64,000 bases of DNA from Actinoplanes italicus (GCF_003001815.1 NZ_PVMZ01000018.1:124001-188000), one strand, 5' to 3'. Shown: positions 43,180 to 51,229, numbered from the stretch's first letter. The notes: a model not told the origin generated them from the letters alone. Numbers and translations: made by a program.

Positions 43180-44264
43180 GCAACTCTGACAAGCGGGGCC
43201 CATTACAGGTGGCCCGCCGGGCGCGGCTGCTGGAGCAGTTGCAGCGCGACGGCGTGCTGCGGGTCTCGGATCTCACCGACGCGCTCGGCGCCTCCACCGT
43301 CACGATCCGGCGCGACATCGCCCAGCTCGCCTCCGAGGGCCTGGTCCGGAGGGTGCACGGCGGGGTGGCGCTGCCCTCCGGCGACGACACCCGCGAGCCG
43401 GAGCTCGACTTCACCGGCAGCATCGGCATGCTCGTGCCGTCACTCGACTACTACTACCCGCACGTCGCGCGCGGCGCCGAGGAGGCCGCCCGTGACCTCG
43501 ACCTGCGGATCGTGCTGCGCGGCTCGTCGTACCAGACCGAGGACGACCGGCCGCAGCTCAACCGCCTCGTCGACCAGGGCGTCGACGCGCTGATCGTGGC
43601 GCCCAGGCTGGACGCGCCGACAGCGCAGCAGACCATCGAGTGGCTGGCCGGCCTCGGCATCCCGGTCGTCCTGCTGGAACGCACCGCCACGGCCGGCCCG
43701 CACCACGCCCATCTCGAATCGGTCGTCTCCGATCACGCGCAGGGCGCCGGCATGGCCGTGCGGCACCTGACCGGTCTCGGTCACCGCAAGGTCGGCGTGG
43801 TCCTGTCCGGTCCCAGCCCGACCCGCCCGCACATCCACCGGGGCTGGCTCGAGGCGGCCGCCGAGTGCGGCATCGACGTGAGCGACACGGTCGACACCGT
43901 GGTGCCGGACGCGTCGTCGCCCGAGTGCAAGGCCGCACTGGACCGGGCGCTCGACTCCGCGCTCGAGACGGGGACGACGGCATTGCTCGTGCACGCCGAC
44001 GCCGAGGCGATCGCCCTGGTGCAGCGCTGCGAGGAACGCCACCTGTCGGTTCCCGGCGACCTGTCGGTGATCGCCTACGACGACGAGGTGGCCGGCCTGT
44101 TCAGCCCGGCGCTGACCGCGGTGCGCCCGCCGCGCCGCTCGATCGGCCGCGCGGCGGTCCGCCTGGCCGCCGACCGCCTCACCGATCCGCAGCGCCCGAC
44201 CCACCGCATCATGATCAGCCCGTCCCTCCGCATCCGCGACTCCGCCACAGCCCCACGCCGCTGA
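43176..44264 (+). CDS. DeoR-type HTH fused to LacI-type sugar sensor, copy 1
   Basis: This is a chimeric regulator of 362 residues. Residues about 8-65 are a DeoR winged helix (RRARLLEQLQRDGVLRVSDLTDALGASTVTIRRDIAQLASEGLVRRVHGG). Instead of the DeoR sugar-phosphate domain, residues about 75-355 form a LacI/periplasmic-binding sensor (IGMLVPSLDYYYPHVARGAEEAA, LTGLGHRKVGVVLSG, LSVIAYDDEVAGLFSPALTAVRPP). Coupled to the heparinase-like gene and next to the uronate operon, it probably controls both divergent units in response to a free sugar. A paralogue lies tail to tail at 44460-45515. Confidence 0.92.
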   Translation: MSNSDKRGPLQVARRARLLEQLQRDGVLRVSDLTDALGASTVTIRRDIAQLASEGLVRRVHGGVALPSGDDTREPELDFTGSIGMLVPSLDYYYPHVARGAEEAARDLDLRIVLRGSSYQTEDDRPQLNRLVDQGVDALIVAPRLDAPTAQQTIEWLAGLGIPVVLLERTATAGPHHAHLESVVSDHAQGAGMAVRHLTGLGHRKVGVVLSGPSPTRPHIHRGWLEAAAECGIDVSDTVDTVVPDASSPECKAALDRALDSALETGTTALLVHADAEAIALVQRCEERHLSVPGDLSVIAYDDEVAGLFSPALTAVRPPRRSIGRAAVRLAADRLTDPQRPTHRIMISPSLRIRDSATAPRR

Positions 44265-44273
44265 CCCCCTCCC

Positions 44274-44438
44274 GCGTGGTGAACTGCGGTCTGCCCACGG
44301 GCACAGATCACCACGCAAACCGCTCAGCTACCCCGCGTGGTGAACTACGGCTCACCCACGGGCACAGATCACCACGCGAACCGCTTGGCTGCGGCGCGTG
44401 GTGAAGTGCGGTCTGTCGGCGGGCACAGATCACCACGA
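44274..44438. repeat. Three tandem 61-bp hairpin repeats
   Basis: Units begin with GCGTGGTGAA at 44274, 44335 and 44396, an exact 61-bp period. Each contains GGGCACAGATCACCACG near its middle, so GCGTGGTGA and TCACCACGC arms close a hairpin in copies 1 and 2; in copy 3 the right arm is slightly eroded (CACCACGATG). They fill the gap between the convergent ends of the two DeoR-LacI genes and may serve as a bidirectional terminator. Confidence 0.85.
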
Positions 44439-44459
44439 TGCGGGGTGGGGTGGGTGGGG

Positions 44460-45515
44460 TCAGGCTCGGACTCGGCGGGACAGGGAGGACTGGCGCACCA
44501 CCAACTCGGGGGCGACCAGGACGCCCTGGGCCGGGCGTTTGTCGCCGTCGAGCAGACGCGACACCATGAGTTCGACGGCGAGCCTGCCGACGTGGTTCTT
44601 CGGCGGGCGGATCGCGGTCAGCGCCGGCTCGGCCAGGTGCGCCACCTCGTCGTCGTAGGACACGATCGCCAGGTCGTCGGGCACCCGGATGCCCTGGTCC
44701 GCGGCGTTCTGAGCGAGCACGATGGCCTGCGGGTCACTGTGCACGATCACCGCGGACAACCCTTTGAGCGGTACGTTCACCGCGTCGTCGGCGATGTCGA
44801 GGTCGGCGCACGCCCGGCGCCAGCCCTGCAGAAGGTACGCCGAGGTCGGGCTGCCTCCGGAGAGCCGCAGCCCGATCCTGCGGTGTCCCTGCTCGTACAG
44901 GTGGTGGACGGCGATCTCGAGCCCGAGCCCGTGATCGCTGCGGACCCACTCGATCTGCCGGGGCGTACTCGTCCACCGGCGCGGCTGCCGTTCGACCAGG
45001 ATCACCGGCACCGGCAGCCGGGTGATCCAGTCGATCATCCGGTCCGCATCGTCGCCGTCGAGACTGGGTGCGAGCAGCAGCCCCTGCACCTGGCCGGCGT
45101 CGACGAGCCGCCCGATCTGCCGCCGGTCCTCCTCCGGGTCGTAACTGGACCCGCGCAACTGCACGTTCACCCCGAGCGCCGCACCGGCCGCCCGCGCTCC
45201 GGCCACGATCGGCGGCCAGTAGAAGTCGAGCGACGGCACCACCATCCCGATCGTGAAGGCGGTCCGGCGGGCCGGCAGTGATCGGATCGGCGCTGGGAGC
45301 GTGGCGCCGCCGTGGACGCGGTGGACCAGGTTGCGGGCGGCCAGGGCGGCGATGTCCCGGCGGATGGTCAGCTCACTCACCCCGAGATCGCGGGCCAGGT
45401 CGCTGACGCGGACCGCGCCGCTGCGGCGTAGCTCGGTGAGCAGGCGGTCGTGCCGCTGCACCTGGAACAGGGTTGTTCGATTGGTTGCGTTTCCGACCGA
45501 GCGGGATCGCACCAT
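44460..45515 (-). CDS. DeoR-type HTH fused to LacI-type sugar sensor, copy 2
   Basis: The protein is 351 residues, a paralogue of copy 1 with the same two-domain order: DeoR HTH (QRHDRLLTELRRSGAVRVSDLARDLGVSELTIRRDIAALAARNLVHRVHGG, about 20-70) and LacI sensor (IGMVVPSLDFYWPPIVAGARAAG; LYEQGHRRIGLRLSGGSP; LAIVSYDDEVAHLAEPALTAIRPP). Shared features such as PSLDFYWP/PSLDYYYP and RGSSYxxExDRxQ show recent common ancestry. It is divergent from the GH43-CBM13 gene (67 bp apart), which it probably controls; three related repeat words lie at its start. Confidence 0.92.
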   Translation of the reverse strand: MVRSRSVGNATNRTTLFQVQRHDRLLTELRRSGAVRVSDLARDLGVSELTIRRDIAALAARNLVHRVHGGATLPAPIRSLPARRTAFTIGMVVPSLDFYWPPIVAGARAAGAALGVNVQLRGSSYDPEEDRRQIGRLVDAGQVQGLLLAPSLDGDDADRMIDWITRLPVPVILVERQPRRWTSTPRQIEWVRSDHGLGLEIAVHHLYEQGHRRIGLRLSGGSPTSAYLLQGWRRACADLDIADDAVNVPLKGLSAVIVHSDPQAIVLAQNAADQGIRVPDDLAIVSYDDEVAHLAEPALTAIRPPKNHVGRLAVELMVSRLLDGDKRPAQGVLVAPELVVRQSSLSRRVRA

Positions 45516-45541
45516 GGCCTCACCGTTTCCGACCGTTTACG
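45488..45541. promoter_or_regulatory. Direct-repeat operator candidate between regulator copy 2 and GH43
   Basis: CGTTTCCGACCG occurs exactly at 45488-45499 and 45524-45535 (36 bp apart), and the second copy runs into a further ACCGTTTACG (45532-45541). The repeats overlap the start of the regulator gene and the promoter zone of the divergent GH43 gene. Multiple direct repeats are typical of DeoR-type binding. Confidence 0.5.
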
Positions 45542-45582
45542 AAGACGTTACACACATTCTTACGCATCGATCGGGAGCTCGG

Positions 45583-46995
45583 ATGAGACTTCTCGCCGCC
45601 CTCGCGGTAGTCCTGTTGACGCTGGCCCTGCCTCTGCCCGCGCAAGCCGCGCCGGTCACGATCACCAACGGCGTTCAGTTCACCGACACGGCCGGAGCCG
45701 GGGTGCACGCCCACGGTGGCGGCGTCCTGAAGGTCGGGTCCTACTGGTACTGGTTCGGTGAGAACCGCAACGCCGACGACACGTTCCGGGCCGTCTCGGT
45801 GTACCGGTCGACCGACCTGCGCACCTGGGAGTTCCGCAACAACGTGCTCACCTCGTCGTCGGCGTCCGAACTGGGCAGTTCCAAGATCGAGCGACCCAAG
45901 GTCATCTACAACGCGTCGACCGGGCGCTACGTGATGTGGATGCACAAGGAGAACGGGACGGATTACGGCGAGGCGCGGGCGGCCGTGGCGTCGTCGGCGA
46001 CGATCGACGGCGCGTACACGTACCACGGCAGTTTCCGCCCGTTCAACCAGTACATGTCCCGCGACATCACGCTCTACGACGACGGCGGGACCGCGTACAT
46101 GATCTCCGCGGCCGACGAGAACCGCGACCTGCAGATCTACCGCCTCACCGCCGACTACCTGCAGGTGCAGACGCTGGTCGGCAACTTCTGGGACAACGCC
46201 ACCCGCGAGGCGCCGGCCATGTTCAAGCGCAACGGCGTCTACTTCCTGCTGACCTCGGGCACCTCCGGCTGGAACCCGAACCAGTCCAAGTACGCCACCG
46301 CGACCAGCATCGGCGGCCCCTGGTCGGGCTGGACGAACGTCGGTGACTCCACCACGTACGGCTCGCAGCCGGCCTATGTCCTGCCGATCACCGGCACGTC
46401 CGGCACGAGTTACCTCTACATGGGCGACCGCTGGGCCGGCGCCTGGTCCGGCCCGGTCAACGACTCGCGTTACGTCTGGCTACCGATCAGCTTCCCTTCG
46501 AACACGAGCATGTCGCTGACCTGGTACCCGACGATCACCGTCGACGCCGCCGCCGGAACGGTCACGGGCAACGCCGCCACCTACCACCGCATCACGAACC
46601 GCAACAGCGGCAAGGTGATGGACGTGGTGAGCGCCTCGATGGCCAACAATGCCGAGGTGAAGCAGTACGCCTGGAACAGTGGCGGGAACCAGCGCTGGGA
46701 GTTCCGCGACGCGGGCAGCGGGTACTTCCAGATCGTGGCCCAGCACAGCGGGAAGTGCCTGGACGTGACGTCGGGGTCCACCGCCGACGGCGCCAACATC
46801 ATCCAGTACACCTGCGGGACCGGCACCAACCAGCAGTGGCAGTGGGCCGCGACCGGCAGTTACTTCCAGCTGAAGGCCAGGCACAGCGGCAAGTGCCTCG
46901 ACGTGGTCTCCTCGAACACGGCCGACGGCGCCGACATCCAGCAGTACGCCTGCGGCTCGGGCACGAACCAGCAGTGGTCCCGCACGGTCTCCTGA
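45583..46995 (+). CDS. Secreted GH43-like glycosidase with C-terminal ricin-type CBM13
   Basis: The protein is 470 residues with a Sec signal (MRLLAALAVVLLTLALPLPAQA). The catalytic part (about 25-325) is a five-bladed propeller: GVHAHGGGVLKVGSYWYWFGEN, SKIERPKVIYNASTGRYVMWMH, MSRDITLYDDGGTAYM, REAPAMFKRNGVYFLLTSG. This pattern resembles GH43 subfamily 24-type exo-beta-1,3-galactanases, but subfamily is a guess. The last 130 residues are a beta-trefoil CBM13 with three repeats ending in QRWEF, QQWQW and QQWSR and the SGKCLDV signature. ATG with GGGAG upstream. Divergent from DeoR-LacI copy 2. It would trim galactan or arabinogalactan side chains outside the cell. Confidence 0.83.
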   Translation: MRLLAALAVVLLTLALPLPAQAAPVTITNGVQFTDTAGAGVHAHGGGVLKVGSYWYWFGENRNADDTFRAVSVYRSTDLRTWEFRNNVLTSSSASELGSSKIERPKVIYNASTGRYVMWMHKENGTDYGEARAAVASSATIDGAYTYHGSFRPFNQYMSRDITLYDDGGTAYMISAADENRDLQIYRLTADYLQVQTLVGNFWDNATREAPAMFKRNGVYFLLTSGTSGWNPNQSKYATATSIGGPWSGWTNVGDSTTYGSQPAYVLPITGTSGTSYLYMGDRWAGAWSGPVNDSRYVWLPISFPSNTSMSLTWYPTITVDAAAGTVTGNAATYHRITNRNSGKVMDVVSASMANNAEVKQYAWNSGGNQRWEFRDAGSGYFQIVAQHSGKCLDVTSGSTADGANIIQYTCGTGTNQQWQWAATGSYFQLKARHSGKCLDVVSSNTADGADIQQYACGSGTNQQWSRTVS

Positions 46996-47005
46996 ACCCA
47001 CGGAT

Positions 47006-47060
47006 CGGCTGTGTCACACCGCTGTCTCGGCGAGCTTGAGACTGCGGTGTGGCACAGCCG
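47006..47060. terminator. Long bidirectional hairpin, family member 2
   Basis: Arms CGGCTGTGTCACACCGC and GCGGTGTGGCACAGCCG pair with one mismatch, and the stem extends with TGTCTC / GAGACT around the loop. It sits between the convergent ends of the GH43 gene and the arsR gene, so it probably terminates both. It is related in sequence to the hairpin at 5279-5331 (shared GAGAC, GTG and CACAGCCGGG words in the same order). Confidence 0.8.
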
Positions 47061-47062
47061 GG

Positions 47063-47353
47063 TCACCTGGCCGGCACCGCGGGGCGCAGCGCGTCGAGCC
47101 CCGCGGTGACCCAGTCGAGCGCGGCGCCGTCCGGGGAGTAGCAGATCTTCGTGCCGTCCCGGCGGGTCTGCACCAGGCCGGCCTGGCGCAGCACCCGCAG
47201 GTGCTCGGAGATGGTCGGCTGGCTGACCCCGAACGCCGACCCGAGGTCGCACGCACAAACCTCACCCTGCTCGAACAGCTCGCGCAGGATGCCGAGACGC
47301 ACCGGATGGGCGAGCGCCCGCAACCGTACCGGCAGCTCATCAGAGATCGTCAC
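47063..47353 (-). CDS. ArsR-family regulator with CxC motif
   Basis: This is a 96-residue winged-helix repressor: RALAHPVRLGILRELFEQGEVCACDLGSAFGVSQPTISEHLRVLRQAGLV. The CACDL sequence matches the ELCVCDL metal-site motif of ArsR proteins (Cys-x-Cys at the start of the DNA-binding helix), so it may sense arsenite or a related thiophilic ligand. The frame starts at GTG 47353 with TATGAT about ten bases upstream, suggesting a leaderless message. It is divergent from an MFS transporter across 51 bp containing a TAGCTAGCTA palindrome. Confidence 0.88.
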   Translation of the reverse strand: MTISDELPVRLRALAHPVRLGILRELFEQGEVCACDLGSAFGVSQPTISEHLRVLRQAGLVQTRRDGTKICYSPDGAALDWVTAGLDALRPAVPAR

Positions 47354-47370
47354 CCGGCGATCATACCTTG

Positions 47371-47392
47371 ATATTTAGCTAGCTACCTATAT
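47371..47392. promoter_or_regulatory. Candidate ArsR operator/promoter region
   Basis: TAGCTAGCTA (47376-47385) is a perfect palindrome flanked by ATAT at both ends. It lies between the divergent arsR and MFS starts. TATATA (about 47388) sits about 11 bases before the MFS ATG and could be its -10 for a leaderless transcript. Confidence 0.5.
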
Positions 47393-47404
47393 AGCCTTTG
47401 GCCT

Positions 47405-48649
47405 ATGGATATCCGTGCTCCCCGCCTCCGGTTATTGGCCGTGGCGATGACCGTCGACGCCCTGGGCAGCGGTCTGTTCGGACCGTTCGGCCTGCTCTAC
47501 GGGCATGAGGTGGCCGGCCTGCCGCTCGCCCGGACGGGCACGGCCCTGGGGGTCGCCGCCGCGGTGGCACTGGCCGCCGGCCCTCTCGCCGGCACGCTCG
47601 TCGACCGGATCGGCGCGGCACGGGTGGTCATCCTGGCCAACGTGGTGGCCGTCCTCGGCGGCCTGCTACTGCTCTCGGCACGCGACCTCCTCTCTTTCAC
47701 CCTCGCCTCGATCCTCGGCGTGGCGTCCGTCCGGATGTTCTGGTCGGCGTTCGCCCCACTGATCGGCGCGCTCACCGGCGATCGCGCCGAACGCTGGCTG
47801 GGCCTGCTGCGCAGCGCCCGCCTGGCCGGCGTGATGCTGGGTGGCTTCGCCGCCTCCGGTGTCCTGCTGCTGGGACGCAAGGAGGGTCTGCTGATCATGC
47901 TGGCGGTCGACACGGCGTCCTACGCCCTCGCCGCCGTCCTGACCGTCGTCGCCACCGCCGGCAGCCACCGCCCCATCCGGCGGCCGTCCCCGGGCACCGG
48001 CGATCCCGCCGGCGGCCGGGCGTCGTACCGGACGGTGCTCCGGGACCGCGCCCTCCTGCACCTCACGCTGCTGAACACGGTGTGCACCCTGCTGGCATCG
48101 ACCCCGATCATCGCCATGCCGGTCTACCTGATCGAGGTCGCGCACGGACCGGCCTGGCTGCCCGGGCTCGCGGCCGGTCTGCTCACCGGAACGGTGGCGC
48201 TGGCGATGACCCGAACACCGCTGCTGACCCGCGGTACCGGCAGGCTGCGGGTGCTCGCCCTGGCCGCCCTGCTCTGGGCCGCCGGCTGCCTGCTGTTCCT
48301 CCCCGCCCCGCTGGCCGCCGCTCCCGTCGCGATCGCCGCGACCGTGGTGCTCGGCCTGGCGCAGTCCTTCTACGAACCGACCGCGGACACGGTCGCCCTC
48401 GCTCTCGCCCCCGCGCACATGACCGGCCGCTACACCGCCGTCTACCAGCTGGCCTGGGGCGTGTCGGCCGCGCTCTCCCCCGTACTCGCCGGAGTTCTCC
48501 TCGCCACCGCACCGAGCCTGCTCTGGATCACCCTGGCCGCGCTGGCCCTGCTGACCGCGATCGCATACCACCGCACCGAAGCCCGCCTCGGAGCCCGCGT
48601 CGGCCAGTCCGGAACCCCGCTACCCGCCAGCCGCGCCTCCGGAGCGTAA
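47405..48649 (+). CDS. MFS transporter
   Basis: This is a 414-residue major-facilitator protein with about twelve hydrophobic helices. A conserved acidic/basic loop GTLVDRIGAARVV (between helices 2 and 3) and a central hydrophilic loop (about 190-215) are visible. It is divergent from a CxC-type ArsR regulator, which suggests ArsR-controlled efflux, though arsenite pumps of the ArsB/Acr3 families look different. No ribosome site precedes the ATG and a -10-like TATATA is close, so it is probably leaderless. Substrate unknown. Confidence 0.88.
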   Translation: MDIRAPRLRLLAVAMTVDALGSGLFGPFGLLYGHEVAGLPLARTGTALGVAAAVALAAGPLAGTLVDRIGAARVVILANVVAVLGGLLLLSARDLLSFTLASILGVASVRMFWSAFAPLIGALTGDRAERWLGLLRSARLAGVMLGGFAASGVLLLGRKEGLLIMLAVDTASYALAAVLTVVATAGSHRPIRRPSPGTGDPAGGRASYRTVLRDRALLHLTLLNTVCTLLASTPIIAMPVYLIEVAHGPAWLPGLAAGLLTGTVALAMTRTPLLTRGTGRLRVLALAALLWAAGCLLFLPAPLAAAPVAIAATVVLGLAQSFYEPTADTVALALAPAHMTGRYTAVYQLAWGVSAALSPVLAGVLLATAPSLLWITLAALALLTAIAYHRTEARLGARVGQSGTPLPASRASGA

Positions 48650-48688
48650 TTCGGAGGCGAATTGTCCGGCGATGAGGATGATGGGGTC

Positions 48689-48799
48689 GTGACGATGCGG
48701 TTCGTGATCCGTTTTGACGCCGATCTGGAGACGTTCCATCTGGACGGCTGCGGTCTCCGGGCCGCCCCGACGGGGCCGGTCCACGTCGGTACGGCGTGA
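48689..48799 (+). CDS. Possible 36-codon leader peptide before the GNAT gene
   Basis: A short frame starts at GTG 48689 (or ATG 48695), reads MTMRFVIRFDADLETFHLDGCG..., ends with TGA at 48797-48799, and overlaps the acetyltransferase ATG by one base (TGATG). GGATGATGGGG precedes it, and its third codon positions are strongly G/C. It may be a coupling peptide or the remnant of a larger gene; no family is recognised. Confidence 0.35.
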   Translation: MTMRFVIRFDADLETFHLDGCGLRAAPTGPVHVGTA

Positions 48800-49287
48800 T
48801 GGGTGACCCGGAGTTCGCCCTGGTACGGCTCCACGAGGATCACGCGCCGGCCCTGCTGGAGTTCGAGGTCGCCAATCGGGCCTGGTTCGCGCGGTCGATA
48901 CCGGATCGCGGTGACGCCTACTTCGCCGAGTTCGATGCGCGGCATGCGGCGCTGCTGGCGGAACAGGCGACCGGTCTCTGCCATTTTCACGTCCTGGTCG
49001 ACGAGGCGGGCGCGATCGTGGGACGGTTCAATCTTGTGGACGTCGCGGAGGGCGGTGCCGAGCTCGGGTTCCGCATGGCGGAACGGTCGACCGGGCGTGG
49101 ACTGGCGAAACTGGGCGTCCGCAGGATCTGTGACGCTGCCCGGGACGAGTACGGGCTGCAGTGGCTGAACGCCCGTGCGAGACCGTGGAACACCGGTTCT
49201 CTCGGAGTGTTGCGCTCCACCGGTTTCCGGGTGGTCCGCGCCGACGACGACTTCGTCCAGCACGTCCGCGAACTGCGGGCCGGTTGA
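48799..49287 (+). CDS. GNAT acetyltransferase (RimJ/RimL type)
   Basis: The protein is 162 residues. It follows the RimJ/RimL-like pattern: FALVRLHEDHAPALLEFEVANRAWFARSIPDRG, IVGRFNLVDVAEGGAELGFRMAERSTGRGLAKLGVRRICDAARDEYGLQWLNARARPWNTGSLGVLRSTGFRVV. The acetyl-CoA loop is degenerate (RSTGRGLA in place of R/QxxGxG/A but recognisable). These enzymes acetylate N-terminal amines or small molecules; the substrate is unknown. A GTG codon directly before the ATG is an alternative start. Confidence 0.85.
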   Translation: MGDPEFALVRLHEDHAPALLEFEVANRAWFARSIPDRGDAYFAEFDARHAALLAEQATGLCHFHVLVDEAGAIVGRFNLVDVAEGGAELGFRMAERSTGRGLAKLGVRRICDAARDEYGLQWLNARARPWNTGSLGVLRSTGFRVVRADDDFVQHVRELRAG

Positions 49288-49376
49288 GGGCGGCCCAGGG
49301 GTGTGGCGGTGTGAGGACCCGTGAGCGGGCCTGCCAACCTGATCCGGGACGAGACGGGCGAGAGGTGCACCTGGAG

Positions 49377-50543
49377 ATGTGGCAGATCAACGAGCGGCTG
49401 ATCAGCTGGGCCAGCATCCTGGAGGAGGAGACGCGGCGGCAGGCCGAGAAGGCGTCGCGGCTGCCGTTCATCCATCCGCACATCGCGCTGATGCCGGACG
49501 CCCACCTGGGCAAGGGCGCCACGGTCGGCTCGGTGATCCCGACCGTCGGGGCGATCATCCCGGCGGCCGTCGGCGTCGACATCGGGTGCGGGATGGCGGC
49601 GGTGCGGACCCAGTATCACCGCGACGACCTGGTCGGGGACCTGCGCGGGCTACGCACCTCGATCGAGGAGGCCGTGCCGCTGTCGGCCGGCTCCTACAAC
49701 TCCCGGCTCACCGAGTCGGCGCGGCGCCGCGTGGATCAGCTGACCACCGAGGCCGAGAAGGCGGAATTCGATCCTCTGCGGTACGCGAAGAACTGGACCC
49801 TGCAGCTCGGAACGCTCGGCAGCGGTAACCACTTCATCGAGGTGTGCCACGACGAGTCCGGCGCGGTGTGGCTGTTCCTGCATTCCGGCTCCCGCGGCAT
49901 CGGCAACAAGATCGCCACCCACCACATCCAGGTCGCGCGGCAGCTCATGGAACAGCGGCGGATCGACCTGCCCGACCGCGACCTGGCCTACCTGGAGGAG
50001 GGCAGCGACCAGTTCGACGCCTACCTCCGGGAGCTGCGGTGGGCGCAGACCTTCGCGCTGATCAACCGGGACGAGATGATGGACCGGGTGATCGCGTGCT
50101 TCGCGGACTTCGTCGGCGGGCCGGTCGAGCAGCGGGACCGGGTGCAGTGCCACCACAACTACACGGAGCGCGAGACCCACTACGGCGAACAGGTGTGGCT
50201 GTCGCGCAAGGGTGCGATCAACGCGGCCCGTGGGGTGCCCGGTCTCATCCCCGGCTCGATGGGCGACGCCTCGTACGTCGTCGCCGGCAAGGGAAACGCC
50301 ACCGCCCTGAACTCGTCGCCGCACGGGGCCGGGCGTGCCTACTCGCGGACGGCGGCCCGCAAGACTTTCACCCGCCAGCAGCTGCGCGAGGCGATGAAGG
50401 GCATCGAGTTCCGGGACACCGACGCGTTCCTCGACGAGATCCCGCAGGCGTACAAACCGATCGACGTGGTGATGAAGGACGCCGAGGACCTGGTCGAGAT
50501 CCGTCACACGCTGCGCCAGATGGTCAACGTCAAGGGCGACTGA
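49377..50543 (+). CDS. rtcB: RNA-splicing ligase RtcB
   Basis: This is a 3'-phosphate/5'-hydroxyl RNA ligase of 388 residues, acting in RNA repair with GTP and Mn2+. Conserved elements: ALMPDAHLGKGATVGSVIPT (38-57), GVDIGCGM with metal ligand C71, GSGNHFIEV (148-156), LHSGSRGIG (168-176), QCHHNY, and SSPHGAGRA with the guanylylated H316. An in-frame GTG at 49365 (adding VHLE) is a possible start, since RtcB proteins often have a few residues before this point. No archease or RtcA gene is adjacent; the GNAT gene ends 89 bp upstream. Confidence 0.95.
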   Translation: MWQINERLISWASILEEETRRQAEKASRLPFIHPHIALMPDAHLGKGATVGSVIPTVGAIIPAAVGVDIGCGMAAVRTQYHRDDLVGDLRGLRTSIEEAVPLSAGSYNSRLTESARRRVDQLTTEAEKAEFDPLRYAKNWTLQLGTLGSGNHFIEVCHDESGAVWLFLHSGSRGIGNKIATHHIQVARQLMEQRRIDLPDRDLAYLEEGSDQFDAYLRELRWAQTFALINRDEMMDRVIACFADFVGGPVEQRDRVQCHHNYTERETHYGEQVWLSRKGAINAARGVPGLIPGSMGDASYVVAGKGNATALNSSPHGAGRAYSRTAARKTFTRQQLREAMKGIEFRDTDAFLDEIPQAYKPIDVVMKDAEDLVEIRHTLRQMVNVKGD

Positions 50544-50647
50544 ACCGATGTGTGAGATGTACCCCTAACTGCTTTCGCCGACGCCGCGACAGCCGAATGG
50601 ACAGGTGGAACGGCTGATCGGCACCGGGAAGCGGAAGGGGGCATCGG

Positions 50648-51229
50648 ATGGACGAGCGGTACCGGGGCGTGCACACGCGTCGCGCGCTGCATCGGCGCCG
50701 GATGAGCCGCCGTGCCCGGTTCGCCGTCGGGGCCCTGGCCGTGCTCGGCGCGGCCGGCATCGGTGTCGCCGAGACCGGCGTGACGCCGGCCCGCGAGGAG
50801 AACACCACCCCGGTCGCCGCCGCCGCGCCGGCCGTCACGGTCGCGGGCGCCCCGCTGGCCGAATCCTCCTACGACCCGGCCGCCTACCGCGGCGCCCTGG
50901 AGAAACAGATCGGGCACCCGCTCTCGGACACCGGCTTCGCCGAGATCGAGGAGGTCGCCGCGCAGGTCTGCGGCTGGGACCGGGAGGAGTTCGCCGGCTG
51001 GGTGGCGGTGAACACCGACGACGGCACCCTCGCCGACGTGCACCTGGACGTCAGCCATCGCTGCCCGCAGCGCGAGTCCGAGATCGCCCAGGCGCTCGCG
51101 GTGATCGACAAGGCCCGCAAGTCCTGCCGGATGCCCAAGACCGACGACCCGCAGATCCGCGAGATGATCACGGGCCGTCCCGCGCAGGCGGCACTCACCT
51201 GCGTCTATCTCACCAAGCCCATAGCCTGA
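50648..51229 (+). CDS. Single-pass membrane or secreted protein of unknown function
   Basis: The protein is 193 residues. A very basic N-terminus (RRALHRRRMSRRAR) precedes one hydrophobic helix (FAVGALAVLGAAGIGVA, about 25-42), then an Ala/Pro/Val linker and a hydrophilic domain (about 75-190) with four cysteines (AQVCGW, SHRCPQ, KSCRM, LTCVY) that could form two disulfides outside the cell. GGAAGGGGG precedes the ATG. I recognise no family. Confidence 0.75.
   Translation: MDERYRGVHTRRALHRRRMSRRARFAVGALAVLGAAGIGVAETGVTPAREENTTPVAAAAPAVTVAGAPLAESSYDPAAYRGALEKQIGHPLSDTGFAEIEEVAAQVCGWDREEFAGWVAVNTDDGTLADVHLDVSHRCPQRESEIAQALAVIDKARKSCRMPKTDDPQIREMITGRPAQAALTCVYLTKPIA

Noticed and set aside
44274..44438. 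Possible CRISPR-like array
   Set aside because: Only three units, each nearly identical along its whole length with no variable spacers, and each is palindromic. It is a tandem repeat, not a CRISPR array.
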